From positions 1 through 64,000 of the forward strand of contig BDSI01000202.1 in the NCBI GenBank assembly GCA_003117195.1: 64,000 nucleotides of DNA. The letters are read 5' to 3'. The stretch comes from Eudorina sp. 2006-703-Eu-15. Taxonomy: Eukaryota; Chlorophyta; Chlorophyceae; Chlamydomonadales; Volvocaceae. Of the stretch, positions 53,921-64,000 are shown piece after piece. A model generated the notes under the pieces. That model did no database searches and had not been told where the DNA came from. It saw nothing but the letters and a program-made list of their open reading frames with translations. Every line of letters begins with the position of its first letter. Within the stretch, counting starts at the first letter, position 1. Made by a program: the position numbers and the translations under genes.

Positions 53921-56900
53921 CTACACTTGATATCTTTCCTTGAACGCCGCACAGATGCTCACCTGTTGGACATCGTCGACCACTCGAATCAACGCAGGGT
54001 TAGTTCTGCTCAAGCTCATGTCCACTATTTGCCGTGCCAGCCGGTCCCGGGACGACGGGCTGCCGAAGCCCAGCTTGTCCCAGAAGGGCTTCACGTTCTT
54101 ATCGGCGAGTATCACGGTGAAGTACTGCGGGCGGGACGGCGACAGCCGCAGCGGGAAGCAAAGACATGCTGCTCAAAATTGAATTTGCATGGGGTTTGCC
54201 GCCAAGACGGGAGTGTGCGGCGAGCAAGGGTGCAACCTCGGGTGGGAGACGCCCAAGCAGCCTCAGACAATAGCCCCAGTGCCCAGTCCCGGAGTGCTCG
54301 TTCGACACGCCACATGGGCTGGGTTCGGCGGGCTTCTCGCCGAACACGCTACACGACAAAACACAAGCACACCAAAACCTAACCCATAAAGACTAGGTTT
54401 GCATCAACCAGCTGACAGGCAACCCATGGGCACGGTAGGTACGGTAATCAGTCGTGCAAGCTGGACGAAACTCCCCAAAGCTCAAGCCAACCACCAACAC
54501 ACTCAACTATTCCATACCAGTACCGGGATCAACTGGGGCGGCCAAGCCCTCAATCGCGTCCCATCGCGTCCCATCGCTACCTGGAAGCCGATCTTCTCCA
54601 CAGCCGCCTGCACGATGCTCATCGCGAGCAGGCGGCCCAAACCGCGGTTCCGTGCGTCCTTCCGCGTGGCCTGGAATGTGATCTGCGCGTATGGCGATGC
54701 GGGCGGCGGAAGTCACCTGGGTGGGATTGCCGGATGAGAGGCAGCAGACGCTGACCTGCCTGTAGTCGCGGAGGCCAAGTGCGGAGCGTTGCATGAAGAA
54801 GGGCGCGCAGGATCCACACCCCCGCCAACACACATACAGCGCACAGCTCCGGCGGGCACATGCGCCGAAGGAAAGCTCGCTATTACTCATCGAAAGCGCA
54901 TCACCTTCAATGTGTTGCCTTCCTCCAAACGTCCCATCCGGGTGCGCCAGTGTGCGCATGGACGGAGCGCTGGTGGTGGCGCAGCCGCCCGGCATAAGCC
55001 ACTTCCTGGTCTTCTCCCCTCCCAGGACCCGGCTCCATTCCGCCCCACAATCCACCCCACGTTCAAAGCAGCGCCCCGACTTGCTGCCACCGTGACAGGC
55101 CAAAACAGGTGAGGTAGGTGCCTGGGCACAACATTGCTATCGGACATGCGCCCCCTCCCCTCCCCCCTTGTGTGACCTCCGCAGGGTGGGTGCCGCCCGT
55201 GCCTGCAGGTGCTGCGGCCGCTTGTCCGGGCTGCTGTCCTTGTCGGTGTAGATCCGAATGATGGCCGCGCAGAGCAGGTCGTGGCCCCCGTCGTCGGCGA
55301 ACAGCGCGGCCACCATGCTGCGCTGGTACCTGCATGCGCGCGCTCGCACACGCACACACGCAGGCAGAAAGGCAGGCAGAAAGGCAGGCAGGCAGTGAGC
55401 CTTACACACTGTCGGTTGGCTAACCGACAGAGGCTCATAGGAAAGGTGTTGCCGTGAAGCCTAACAGTCAACGCTGCTAGCGTCGCCGTGCTTGCTATGT
55501 GCCTCGGCGAAAGCCAAACCAACTGCTCTGCAGACCACAGCAGAACGAATGCCAACACCTGCCAGCGACCTCCAAGTCAGTCAGCAGACTTGTTCGACTG
55601 ACCAGCCCTCGAGCCTCTGCCCCGCAGCCCCCAGCGCCTCACCTGGATTCGCCTCCTGCCCGAAACACACTGTTGCGGATCTGCGAGAAGCGAAAAGTTA
55701 CCGCCGGCATTGCGAACCAGTTGGTAAGAAAACGAAATGCAGCCCAAAAAGGGAGGATGCTAATGAAGCCATTCGAAGCCACCAACACCCAGCCGCACCG
55801 GCACCAACGGGACCCATCCCCCCCCCGCGACATCCTATCCGATTTCCCTTTCCAGACCCGCTGGACGGCAGTTGGAGGCGAGGGGCGCACATGAATGTCT
55901 TGTAACGGTTAATTAATGAATGTCTGCATCGCCGGGTACCAGAAGGGCGTGTCGACGCAACCCAGATGGGATCACGGGCGCATGTCGTATCACGGGTCGC
56001 ATACCACGTCTGAAGACCTGCCCTGCACTCGCTGCCCGGCCTTGCGGTTCGCAGCCCCGACATAGGTACGCAAGAACCCGCTCCAACCTAGGGCCCCCGC
56101 GAATGCCGCCGACGCCCGACCGCCCGCGCCTTACCTCCGCCTCGTCCGTGAAGGCCTGGCACAGCAGCGCATTGACCGCCACAAACTTCGTGTCCCGATC
56201 GCGTCTCATGCCCATCGGGTACTGCGGAAGGATCTCGAAGTACACAGCGCATGAACGCGCTTGTCCCTCAAAGCCAGGGCGCTGAGATGGGAGGGGAGGG
56301 GATGTAGGAAATGATGGGGCAGAGGGGCGGGGAGGGAAAGGGACTTGAAATCGGCGCATATCGCGGCTTGGCCTTGTGTGCTTCCATTCTTTCATCGGGC
56401 CCCTAATGCGCTCCCATCCTTTCACGGACTCCTAATTTGCGTCCAGTTTTGCATGAACTCTCAATCATCCACCATCGAGCGCCCTACGCACCTGCTCAAA
56501 GCGGGCACCAGACACCTCCTGCAGCGGCGTCTGCAGCTTCTTCAGCACCTCGATCTCAGGCCTGGTGGCGCAGGTCCGCTTGGGTCGCCCCCCAGCATTC
56601 GGTAGCTCCGCCGCATCCTTGTCGCCTCTGCCGCTGCTGCCTCTGTCACCGCTTCTGGCGCCGCCGTTTCCGCTGTCGCTGAGACGAGCTGCCGATCGCG
56701 GCGATGCCCGCACCGGAACAGAATCCCGCTCCGCTCCTTCTGCTGCGTCTGCTTCCATCCGTCCTTTTGTGGTGCCACAGGTTACGGCGCAGCCACCCCG
56801 TATGTGCACCGCAGTGACGTCCCTTGCAGCAGGTGGCGGCCCCGGAGCTCCCGCCGGTGCCACCGGCACGTAAAGCCCATCAGCGGCTGCTGCTTCCTCC

Positions 56901-57385
56901 ACAGGATTTAGGTCGGAAACGGGATCCGCCCCGCCAGCGGCTGTCACCTCGGCCGCTTGCTGTTGCTGTGTACTTGAAGGATCCGCCGCTGCCGGGAGAG
57001 TTAGCACTGTCACAGGTGATGATGGCGGCGATGGCAACTGAATTACGTTGGCGTCGGGCGTTGAGCCATCGTGGGTACCATCGCCGCGGTCACTCTGTGG
57101 ACTACCGTCTCCGGTTAATGGCCACATGCCGGCACCAACACCTGGATAAGGTAGTATTCTGCTTGCGCCGCCACCAGTTCCTTCTGGAGTCAAATTATTG
57201 AGCGGCTTGTACGAGTCAGCGCCAGCAGGAACCTGCTGAACAAGGGCCAAACGAGGTGGGCCAAAGCGGAGGACGCCGGTCCTTTGCAAGCGCTCTGTTA
57301 AACGTGACGCGAGGGTAGTACTGTTAATGTCTTGACGAATAACAAGCTCGAGTAAGAAGCGCGCATCCGGCCCACCGGACTCCAT
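53921..57385 (-). CDS. GNAT-like acetyltransferase-domain protein
   Basis: Exons are 57385-56492, 56281-56135, 55680-55643, 55329-55203, 54682-54581 and 54124-53963. The last continues in frame to a TAG at 53921 unless GTGAGC at 53962 is a donor to an unseen exon. The product is about 490-503 aa. Its second half resembles a GNAT fold: YFEILPQYPMGM; AALFADDGGHDLLCAAIIRI (strand); ITFQATRKDARNRGLGRLL, with the acetyl-CoA-binding R/Q-x-x-G-x-G loop as RNRGLG; then IVQAAVEKIGF and ADKNVKPFWDKLGFG, the usual GNAT end. The first ~270 residues are disordered and Pro/Ala/Asp-rich, with a basic RPKRT patch. The start ATG 57385 begins MESGGPDARF; upstream in-frame sequence lacks an ATG. The 55203 exon border is CAG|GC, so a GC-AG intron is likely. 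Substrate unknown; a nuclear protein acetyltransferase is one possibility. Confidence 0.8.
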
Positions 57386-59099
57386 TTGTGACCAGCTGAA
57401 TAGCCGATGGGGCCCAAGCAAAAGCACGGTTTCAACAAAAACGCAGAGGGGACACAGTATACAATTAAGACCCAACAGACAGCAAAGAGCTGTACTCAAG
57501 GACTAGATGGGCACTGGGGTAGGCTATGGCTAACATGTACCTGGAGATTCAGCAGCGTGGGGACGTCGAAAGTGCAAGCGTCGCATTCCTACCTATCAGT
57601 ACTCTAGCTGCTGCATGATTACGATGACCACGGAATTATTCTTGGACTCCGCCCAACGAGGGGCAACGCCTTGGCCAAGCAGATCCGTCAGCGCTCATCC
57701 TCCGACTTGGCATATCCGAGACTGATTTGGATCATACATTGCTCAAGCTCACTTGTGTTGAAGATATAGTCATGTGGTGCTAGGGCTGTCAGGCTCACCG
57801 TTTTTCCGGGCTGGTCAGTTTGCGTACTATGGCAAGTGCACTTAGTCATAAATTAATTAACACAGTCTCAACTGACCAGACAACTACATAACACAAGGGC
57901 CTTGACGACACCCGGGTCAATTCGGGCTCTGAAACCATGCGGCGTGTGCAAAACATGCAGGCCTCATGCTGTGGAAACTTCAAGTCACTCGGTAATGGAC
58001 ATTCCAATCAACGTGTCACAATATGTTTAGTAGTGTAAATTTTGTGGAAGCATATCGGATGTCCGGGCGTATTCACCGGCCCTCTGTAGATGAAAACCTC
58101 TCTCTTTCTCTTTCTCTTGAAGCTTGAAGCATGAATCAGATTCTGAAGTCGAAGTCATACCGCGTGAGGCCGGATTGCTCAGCTACTACTTCCTCTCATG
58201 CAGTCACCTCGCTCTGCGCATCTCTGCGCAGTATGCATGGCAAATCGCTCGCTGTCACCGACGCACCGACGCACTTTCTCCCGGTCGTGTGGCTCCGCGT
58301 CGTACGCCCGGGTAGACGCGAGGGGGTGACGAGTATCACGTACCGGTTGGAAGGAGCGGGAAAGAGCATGGATAATGGATGGGAGGGCGTTTCAGTTGTG
58401 TTGCATAAGAGCGCGCGCGGAAGGGGTGGCAGGGAGGTGCCGCAGGCACCGCAGGTGTCGACATTCGTGCGGCTGTATTGGCCGCGGGATGTTTAGTGGT
58501 GGCGTGATAAGCACGGAGGGATGAAAGGGCCTGTTCTCCATGGGGGGGGGATAAAGGTGCGTTTGGAGGGTTGGGGGTGACAGTGTCCACGCACGTATAC
58601 GCGCAGCCTGCTGGAGGCCATTAGGTTCGAGCAAGGCCCTACCATCAGGGGACACAGTAGGAACGAAGATATTCCGTGGCGGCATCCAAAGAACGAAAAA
58701 GTATGCTCAGAAGGACAACAATAGTCGCTCGCCATGCGAAGTTGCCCCAGTGATAGCTTCCATTGAATGTTGCGTGGACGCATGACAGTTCTCGCGTTCG
58801 TATCGCGTCGTACTACACTGCATTCGTATACCGTATATCATTTAGTACGTCCATCTCTCGCACAGGGGTGCACGAGCTCGAGGAGTCCGCAGGGTCCCGC
58901 GATATGAACACCCATGACCCATTTGGGGTAGGGTGGAGGCCCCTCAATGTCAACAAAGACAGCGAAACCGCGAAACAATCACCGGTTGCGTAGTAGTTGT
59001 CCGGTGGACCGACGCCGCCGTCGAAGTAGGAGGCAGTAATTATATATGTAATTGTATATATAGAGAGCAACGTAGAACTGCGTAAGGTTATATGAGCAC

Positions 59100-59480
59100 T
59101 GCTGTAGTGGCGGCTGACTGCGCAGTAGCAAATGGCGGGCGTCCAAGGAAGAATTGCTAGCTAACTCGTGGACAGCTGGCTGGCCTAAGCTGACGTAACT
59201 AAAGGAGAACCACAGAGGTCAAGCAGGGGGTTATGCGACAACAACGCGTGACATGCCACAAGCAAGCAAATGCCCAGCACAAAGGAACCCGCCCGCTACG
59301 TGCAAGAGCCACCGTAGACTGACCTGAAAGCAAGGGAAGCAAAGCGCCCGCAGAAGAGGGATGACACAAAGTATCGGTTAAAAGTCGAGGATTGGAGGAT
59401 GCCATGGCGGTGCTCAGGCAAATACGCACGCGTGAACGCGACCGGTCTATGTTAATAATATAACTACGGCTGTAAGGCTA
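59100..59480 (+). mobile_element. Second copy of the dispersed repeat seen at 34640-35000
   Basis: Blocks shared in order with the intronic copy include CAACAACGCGTG, GCAAGCAAATGCCCAGCACAA, CTGACCTGAA and GTGAACGCGACCGG. No coding sequence. Divergence between copies is substantial, so both are old. Confidence 0.5.
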
Positions 59481-59837
59481 AAGAACTAAGGAAGCTTTGG
59501 CGCGGGGGCGGGTTATGGCAGGATGCTGAGCCATACGATGATGGCGGTTACCGGCGGGACTGGCGCCGCGGGCGAGAGCAAACCGCCGGGGGCAAAGGGC
59601 ACGGAAAGGGCAAGCCACCCCCCGGGGAAGCAGAACCCCTACCCCCAGCTCTGAAATCGCGGGCGTGAGCAGGCGGCAGGGGGCAATGGGCGATGACATG
59701 GTAAGCAAAAACCCGGAGGAGGCAGAATCCCCACCCCCAGCCCCGGAAAAGGTGGCGTGCGGGCTCGCATGAGCTCCCCACAGCACCATCCACCCACCCC
59801 AGCGGAGCGAATGCATGCAGCTCGCTGGGGCCTCGCA

Positions 59838-59846
59838 GGCAGGCGG

Positions 59847-59879
<33 letters not shown>

Positions 59880-60127
59880 GGGCAGGCGGGCGGGCAGGAG
59901 GGCAGGCAGGTGGGCAGGCAGGTGGGCAGGCAGGTGGGCAGGCAGGCACGCAGGCAAACCGGTCGGCGGGCCGGCGGGTAGGTGAGCAGGCAGGCCGGGG
60001 GTGGGAAGGCAGGCAGGCAGGCGAGCGGGCGGGCGGGCAGGCAGGTGGGCAGGCAGGCACGCAGGCTGGCAGGCGGGCAGGAAGGCGGGCAGGCAGGCGG
60101 GCAGGCAGGCAGGCAGGAGGGCAGGCA

Positions 60128-60169
<42 letters not shown>

Positions 60170-60285
60170 TGGTCAGGCAGGTGGGCAGGCAGGCAGGCAG
60201 GCTGGCAGGCGGGCAGGCAGGCGGGCAGGCAGGCGGGCAGGCAGGCAGGCGGGCAGGCAGGCAGGCAGGCAGGCAGGCAGGCGAC
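59838..60285. repeat. CAGG tetranucleotide-type array, about 450 bp
   Basis: Almost continuous GGCAGGCAGGCA with interspersed GGCGGGCAGG variants. It reads as Ala-Gly-Arg-Gln repeats on the plus strand and Cys-Leu-Pro-Ala on the minus strand, so overlapping ORFs are artefacts. Confidence 0.95.
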
Positions 60286-60641
60286 GGGGGCGGCTCAGTT
60301 CGGGGCGGTAAAGGACTCCGGTGGCGAAGCCCAGGCGCGTTTGGGGTAGACCGGGCGCGGTGACGGCAACGGGCGCACGAGGCGAGGCGGCGCCAGCGGT
60401 AGCTGTTCGGTTGTGTACAGTCGATATCGTGGCGCAGGCGACACAGTTGGTGTCACGCTGCGGCTGCGGAGTTGTGGTCATGCTGCGGCTGTGTAGTCGT
60501 TGTCACGCTGCTGCTGTGTAGTCGTGGTCACGCGGCTGTTATTGTAGCCGTTGTCACGCGGCTGTTGTTGTAGTCGTTGTCACGCTGCTGTTGTTGCAGC
60601 CGTGGGCACGCTGCTGCTGTTGTCAGTCTGCAAGCCGGCAG

Positions 60642-62370
60642 CTAGGGGTGCGCGTTGGCGTTCGCCAGGCGGGCGGCTTGTTCGAGGGCGCACACGCGAG
60701 CTCGGATGCGAAACTCCAGGGGTGGGTTGGGCTGACGGCGTTGCAGGTAGTACGCAGTGGGGTGCAGTCGGCAGAGCTCGTCGCATCGCTGGAGCAGGCG
60801 CGGCAGCGGGTACGATTGCGTGGCCAGTACGCGAATGACAGTGGCCACAGTGGCTCAATGAAGTCGTTGACATCCAGGATGACGCCGCGTAGGCGTTGGA
60901 ACTGCCCCGAGAAAATGTTGCGTTTGGCGGCCTCGTTGACGTTGGAAGACGCCGGGGACGAAGCGGGAAAGGCGCACATGTTGGAAGGCCGCCGGCTGTT
61001 CCCGTTTGTCATACAGGCGGGTGGTGAAGCGGCTGATGAGCACGGCGGGCCCTCCCGAGGGTGGCGTGATCATCACCGGGCTGTGTACGAGAAGCACGTC
61101 CAAGAAGGGGAAGTCGTGGGCCGGAAGGTGGGGGTGTAGCTGCGCCGGGATGTCGAGGGCGTCTGGGTACAAGCCATGCAGGCCCGTTTCCGCATCGACC
61201 GTGGAAGCGCGCTGGTAGCGCTGCAGCGGGGGGATGTTCAGGGTGCAGAGGTCGTCCAGGAAGCGCTTTGGGAAGCGGAACCGAGACAGGGCCTGCCGGG
61301 CGTCCTGCTGCTGGTCGGGCACGGGCGGCTGCAGGTATTGCCGCAGGAAGCAGAACTCATACCAGCCCAAGAAGAGGTTGGCGATGTAGGGCGCTGGCGC
61401 GATGCCCATGGGAATTCCGCAAATTTGCTGCGCCAGGACGTGGTCGAAGTGCACGAAGGCCGTGTTGAGAATACTGCTGGAGAGAGTGTTGAAATCGGCG
61501 ACGGTGAGGTACCGGGTGGCACTGCGGCCATCAGTCACGTGCTGCTGGGCGGGCACTGGCCCCTGATGCCAGGTCACTACATGATCTGGCGACTGGTCTT
61601 CACGGCCCGGGGGCGCTGGCGTGGTAGTGACCCGCAGGGCGGTGGCCTCCGCATGGTTGTAACACGCAGTGGCACCGATACGATAAGGCGTCGAAGGTGT
61701 CACGCAGGTCATCGTGGCGGATGTTGGTGTACAAGCGCGTGAAGTGGTGGAGCTGGAGCAAGGTGAAGTCGTCCTCCGCGGCGTGATAACCGACTTGGTT
61801 GTAATCGTGGAGCATATGCTGATGACCGCGGAGGAGTTGAGGCAGAACCACGGCGGGAACTGGGGCCCGAGGGCTGCGGTCCAGAGATCCCGAAACGTAT
61901 TCGCCAGCGTACTGAAGACCGGGACGGCGAAGTCGCAAACCTTCGTGGAGGGGCAGGCGTGGGAGCAGCTGAGGTAGCGCATGGCGGGCGGATTCTTGTG
62001 CATTTTGACGGTGCCGGAGTAGTACGCGTCGGGCGCGTTGACGTCGTACGACAAGCCTAGGTGCGCGAGGCTCTGGTTGGCGGCCTGCAGGGCGGCCGTC
62101 CGATCCTGGGCCGTCCGGGGCGTATAGTACTGCGGATTTGACGTGAGGTCCGCCATGGCCTTCTCCGCATAGAGCCGGCGGCAGATGAGCTGAAAGGTAG
62201 ATGCACTCTTGTCAGTGACGGTGATGATGAAGTCACGTTGCAGGCGCCGCAGGGCGGCTTGATCCGCTACCGAGAAGATGGGCCAGGGAAACGCCGGCTG
62301 GGGCTGCGTCTCAAGGTGGTCGGCAATGAGGGCGGTGAAGGTAGTGGCCCAGTCGGAGGCCCCTCCCGGA
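60642..62370 (-). pseudogene. Decayed Penelope-like reverse transcriptase
   Basis: The minus strand encodes a reverse transcriptase resembling Penelope-like elements, broken over several frames. Landmarks in order are: VKMHKNPPAMRYLSCSH (about 62010-61965); TRLYTNIRHDDLRDTFD, matching the family's SLYTNIPH block (about 61743-61690, in a different frame); GIPMGIAPAPYIANLFLGWY (about 61418-61360); RFLDDL, the catalytic box where YxDD is usual (about 61263-61246); FPFLDVLLVHSP; and FTTRLYDKREQPAAF. The tail IFSGQFQRLRG and VIRVLATQSYPLPRLL continue in two further frames. At least four frame changes are needed (about 61870, 61660, 60960, 60845), so it cannot make one protein. No GIY-YIG endonuclease is visible. 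The high-coordinate end merges into CTCCTTGGAGGCC repeats (about 62360-62410). Confidence 0.82.
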
Positions 62371-62550
62371 GGCCCCTCCTTGGAGGCCCCTCCCTCCTTG
62401 GAGGCCCCTCCCCCTCTCCCACCCCACCCCACCCCACCCCACCCCCTCCCCACCCCACCCCCTCCCCACCCGCCCTCACCTCACCTCACCCCACCTCTCC
62501 TCACCCCACCTCACCTCCCACCCCACCTCACCCCACCCCACCTGGCGCAG

Positions 62551-64000
62551 GTCGAAGCGCTGAAGTACTACGTGACGGCCCTCATTGCGGGCAGCGAGTG
62601 CCAGAGCATCGTCTGGATGGACGAGATCTTCTCGGCCACCCTGGAGCTCATCAACAACGCAACGGGGTGGCGGGTGAGGCTGAACCTAGCGCGGCGCGGG
62701 GGGAGGGGGAGGGGCCTCCACCCTACAAGGAGGGTATTCCGATGTCAGATGGGCCTTGAGGGGGCCTTATGGGCGGCGGAAGCGGACCAAGGGAGGTGGC
62801 TGGGGAGGGGTATGGTAAACTGAAAGGTATAGGAAAATGGGCGGGAGAGGGGTTCAACGGGGGTGACGGGGTGTCGGGCAGAAGCGGGAGGGCGACGGGA
62901 GGAAGAGGATGAGGGGCGGGGTGACGGCGCGGGGAGGGTCATGTCAGGCATGACCTGCTGGCGCCCCGCACGCGGGGGCCGATGGCGGGCCGAAGCAGAC
63001 GGAGTGGAGCGTGTGGCAGGTGGGAGTGGAGCGTGTGGCAGGTGGGAGTGGGCGTGTGGCAGGTGGGACTGGAGCGTGTGGCAGGTGGGAGTGGGCGTGT
63101 GGCAGGTGGGAGTGGGCGTGTGGCAGGTGGGACTGGAGCGTGTGGCAGGTGGGAGTGGAGCGTGTGGCAGGTGGGAGTGGGCGTGTGGCAGGTGGGAGTG
63201 GGCGTGTGGCAGGTGGGACTGGAGCGTGTGGCAGGTGGGACTGGAGCGTGTGGCAGGTGGGACTGGGGCGCGTGGCAGGTGGGAGTGGGCGTGTGGCAGG
63301 TGGGAGTGGGCGTGTGGCAGGTGGGAGTGGGCGTGTGGCAGGTGGGACTGGAGCGTGTGGCAGGTGGGAGTGGGCGTGTGGCAGGTGGGAGTGGGCGTGT
63401 GGCAGGTGGGACTGGAGCGTGTGACAGGCGGGAGTGGGCGTTTGCTTGGGGCAACAATAGCAGCACCTCGTTCATCCCGATCCCGATCGAAGTGCCAGCA
63501 CCTCAGGGCTCAGGCCCTGTGCGGCTGTGCGCCGTCGGTGCGGGGAAGAGATGGTGATCAACATGCGCCGCGGCCCGATGCCTGCTGGCGGTACAGGCTC
63601 CGCGGGTGCGTGTCGGTTCCCGGCTGCGGCGCCCGCCCTTGCACGTGTGCGCTTTGCCATCCGTGTCACTGCCGCGCTTGCTGCTGCTGCCGCTACCGTT
63701 GCTGCCGCCACTGCAGTACCTGGACATGGTACGGCAGCGGCCCCGCCTGGCGAGAGGGTGGCCGGAACCGGGGGAGGTGCTCAGCAGGTACGGCGGCTGT
63801 ACGACAACTGTCCGACTCCTGCATCACCGCCTGCCAACGTGCCCAACACGACCGGCTTGACTCTGGTCTCGTTTTCATATCAATCAACCCCAGGTCCTGG
63901 GGTGCCCGGGCTCGTTTTTTCGGGTTCATTTATTTCTGCAATTCAACCGCAGGTCCTGCCCTGCCCTGCCCCGCTTCACTCCATCCGCAGGTTCCATTCG
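62551..64000 (+). CDS. Unrecognised gene, internal exons (both ends unseen)
   Basis: Exon 62551-62673 follows a GCGCAG acceptor, ends before GTGAGG and encodes 41 residues (VEALKYYVTALIAGSECQSI, then WMDEIFSATLELINNATGWR). Exon 63717-63787 follows CTGCAG, encodes YLDMVRQRPRLARGWPEPGE plus VLS and ends in phase 2 before GTACGG. An acceptor CCGCAG at 63985-63990 suggests a third exon from 63991 that leaves the window. Phases are consistent. An upstream exon must exist before 62551, so the antisense Penelope-like fragment probably sits in an intron of this gene. I do not recognise the family. Confidence 0.5.
62999..63432 (+). repeat. 18-22-bp minisatellite, about 22 copies
   Basis: Units of GTGTGGCAGGTGGGAGTGGGC alternate with GTGTGGCAGGTGGGACTGGAGC. 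The array lies in the intron 62674-63716. Unit lengths differ between variants, so coding across it is not maintained. Confidence 0.95.
63904..63949 (+). repeat. Third copy of the CGGGTTTATTT intronic element
   Basis: GCCCGGGCTCGTTTTTTCGG continues GTTCATTTATTTCTGCAATTCAACC. It lies about 40 bp upstream of the likely acceptor at 63990, in the sense orientation. Confidence 0.75.

Larger units (their letters stand above)
57386..60641. other. Intergenic region, AT-richer then repeat-rich
   Basis: No defensible gene. It holds the promoter side of the GNAT-like gene, an AT-rich patch (about 59035-59062) and a dispersed-repeat copy (about 59100-59480). A 121-codon plus-strand frame at 58131-58496 starts with ATG but has no recognisable features. 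CTG/GTCACGCTG repeats lie at about 60490-60615. Confidence 0.5.

Noticed and set aside
1..64000. tRNA, rRNA, plastid or mitochondrial segments
   Set aside because: No cloverleaf with a matching T-loop, no rRNA core sequence and no organelle-type AT-rich gene block was seen by eye. A covariance-model scan could still find a small RNA.

Overview
The window looks like nuclear DNA of a volvocalean (Chlamydomonas-type) green alga. The reasons are: GC-rich coding exons split by many short GT-AG introns; TGTAA 3'-end signals, the chlorophyte poly(A) motif, behind several genes; an octotricopeptide/RAP-type organelle RNA-binding protein; long Ala/Gly/Gln/Ser low-complexity inserts inside proteins; and abundant microsatellites and minisatellites. 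The genus cannot be fixed from sequence alone. All exon models were derived by hand from reading frames, splice sites and remembered family patterns. No alignment or database search was run.

Layout. 36-2179 (+): 3' part of an unrecognised gene, with a TGTAA signal at 2492. 2516-10173: about 7.6 kb of simple repeats with no gene I can defend. 10174-13781 (-): unrecognised low-complexity protein. 14813-15679 (+): CMC2, a twin-CX9C mitochondrial protein. 15680-22225: intergenic DNA with hairpin repeats and a truncated LINE (18885-20625). 22226-28081 (+): SLC35F6-type transporter, 11 exons, with a 30-bp minisatellite in intron 7. 30260-39553 (+): OPR/RAP protein, 8 exons, about 1791 aa. 41222-46462 (-): complete AP-2 mu subunit, 12 exons, 439 aa. 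47768-49519 (-): weak signs of a small membrane-protein gene. 50264-53164 (-): unrecognised 966-aa protein with a duplicated novel domain. 53921-57385 (-): GNAT-like protein. 57386-60641: repeat-rich intergenic DNA. 60642-62370 (-): decayed Penelope-like reverse transcriptase. 62551-64000 (+): 5'-truncated view of another gene with a minisatellite intron.

The genes are ordinary independent eukaryotic loci and do not form a pathway: mitochondrial assembly (CMC2), membrane transport (SLC35F6), organelle RNA handling (OPR/RAP), endocytosis (AP-2 mu). The RAP and AP-2 mu genes converge, and their TGTAA signals lie 40 bp apart in overlapping arrangement. The most novel items are the duplicated-domain protein at 50-53 kb and three families of short sequences that recur in introns of unrelated genes and look like introner- or MITE-type elements.
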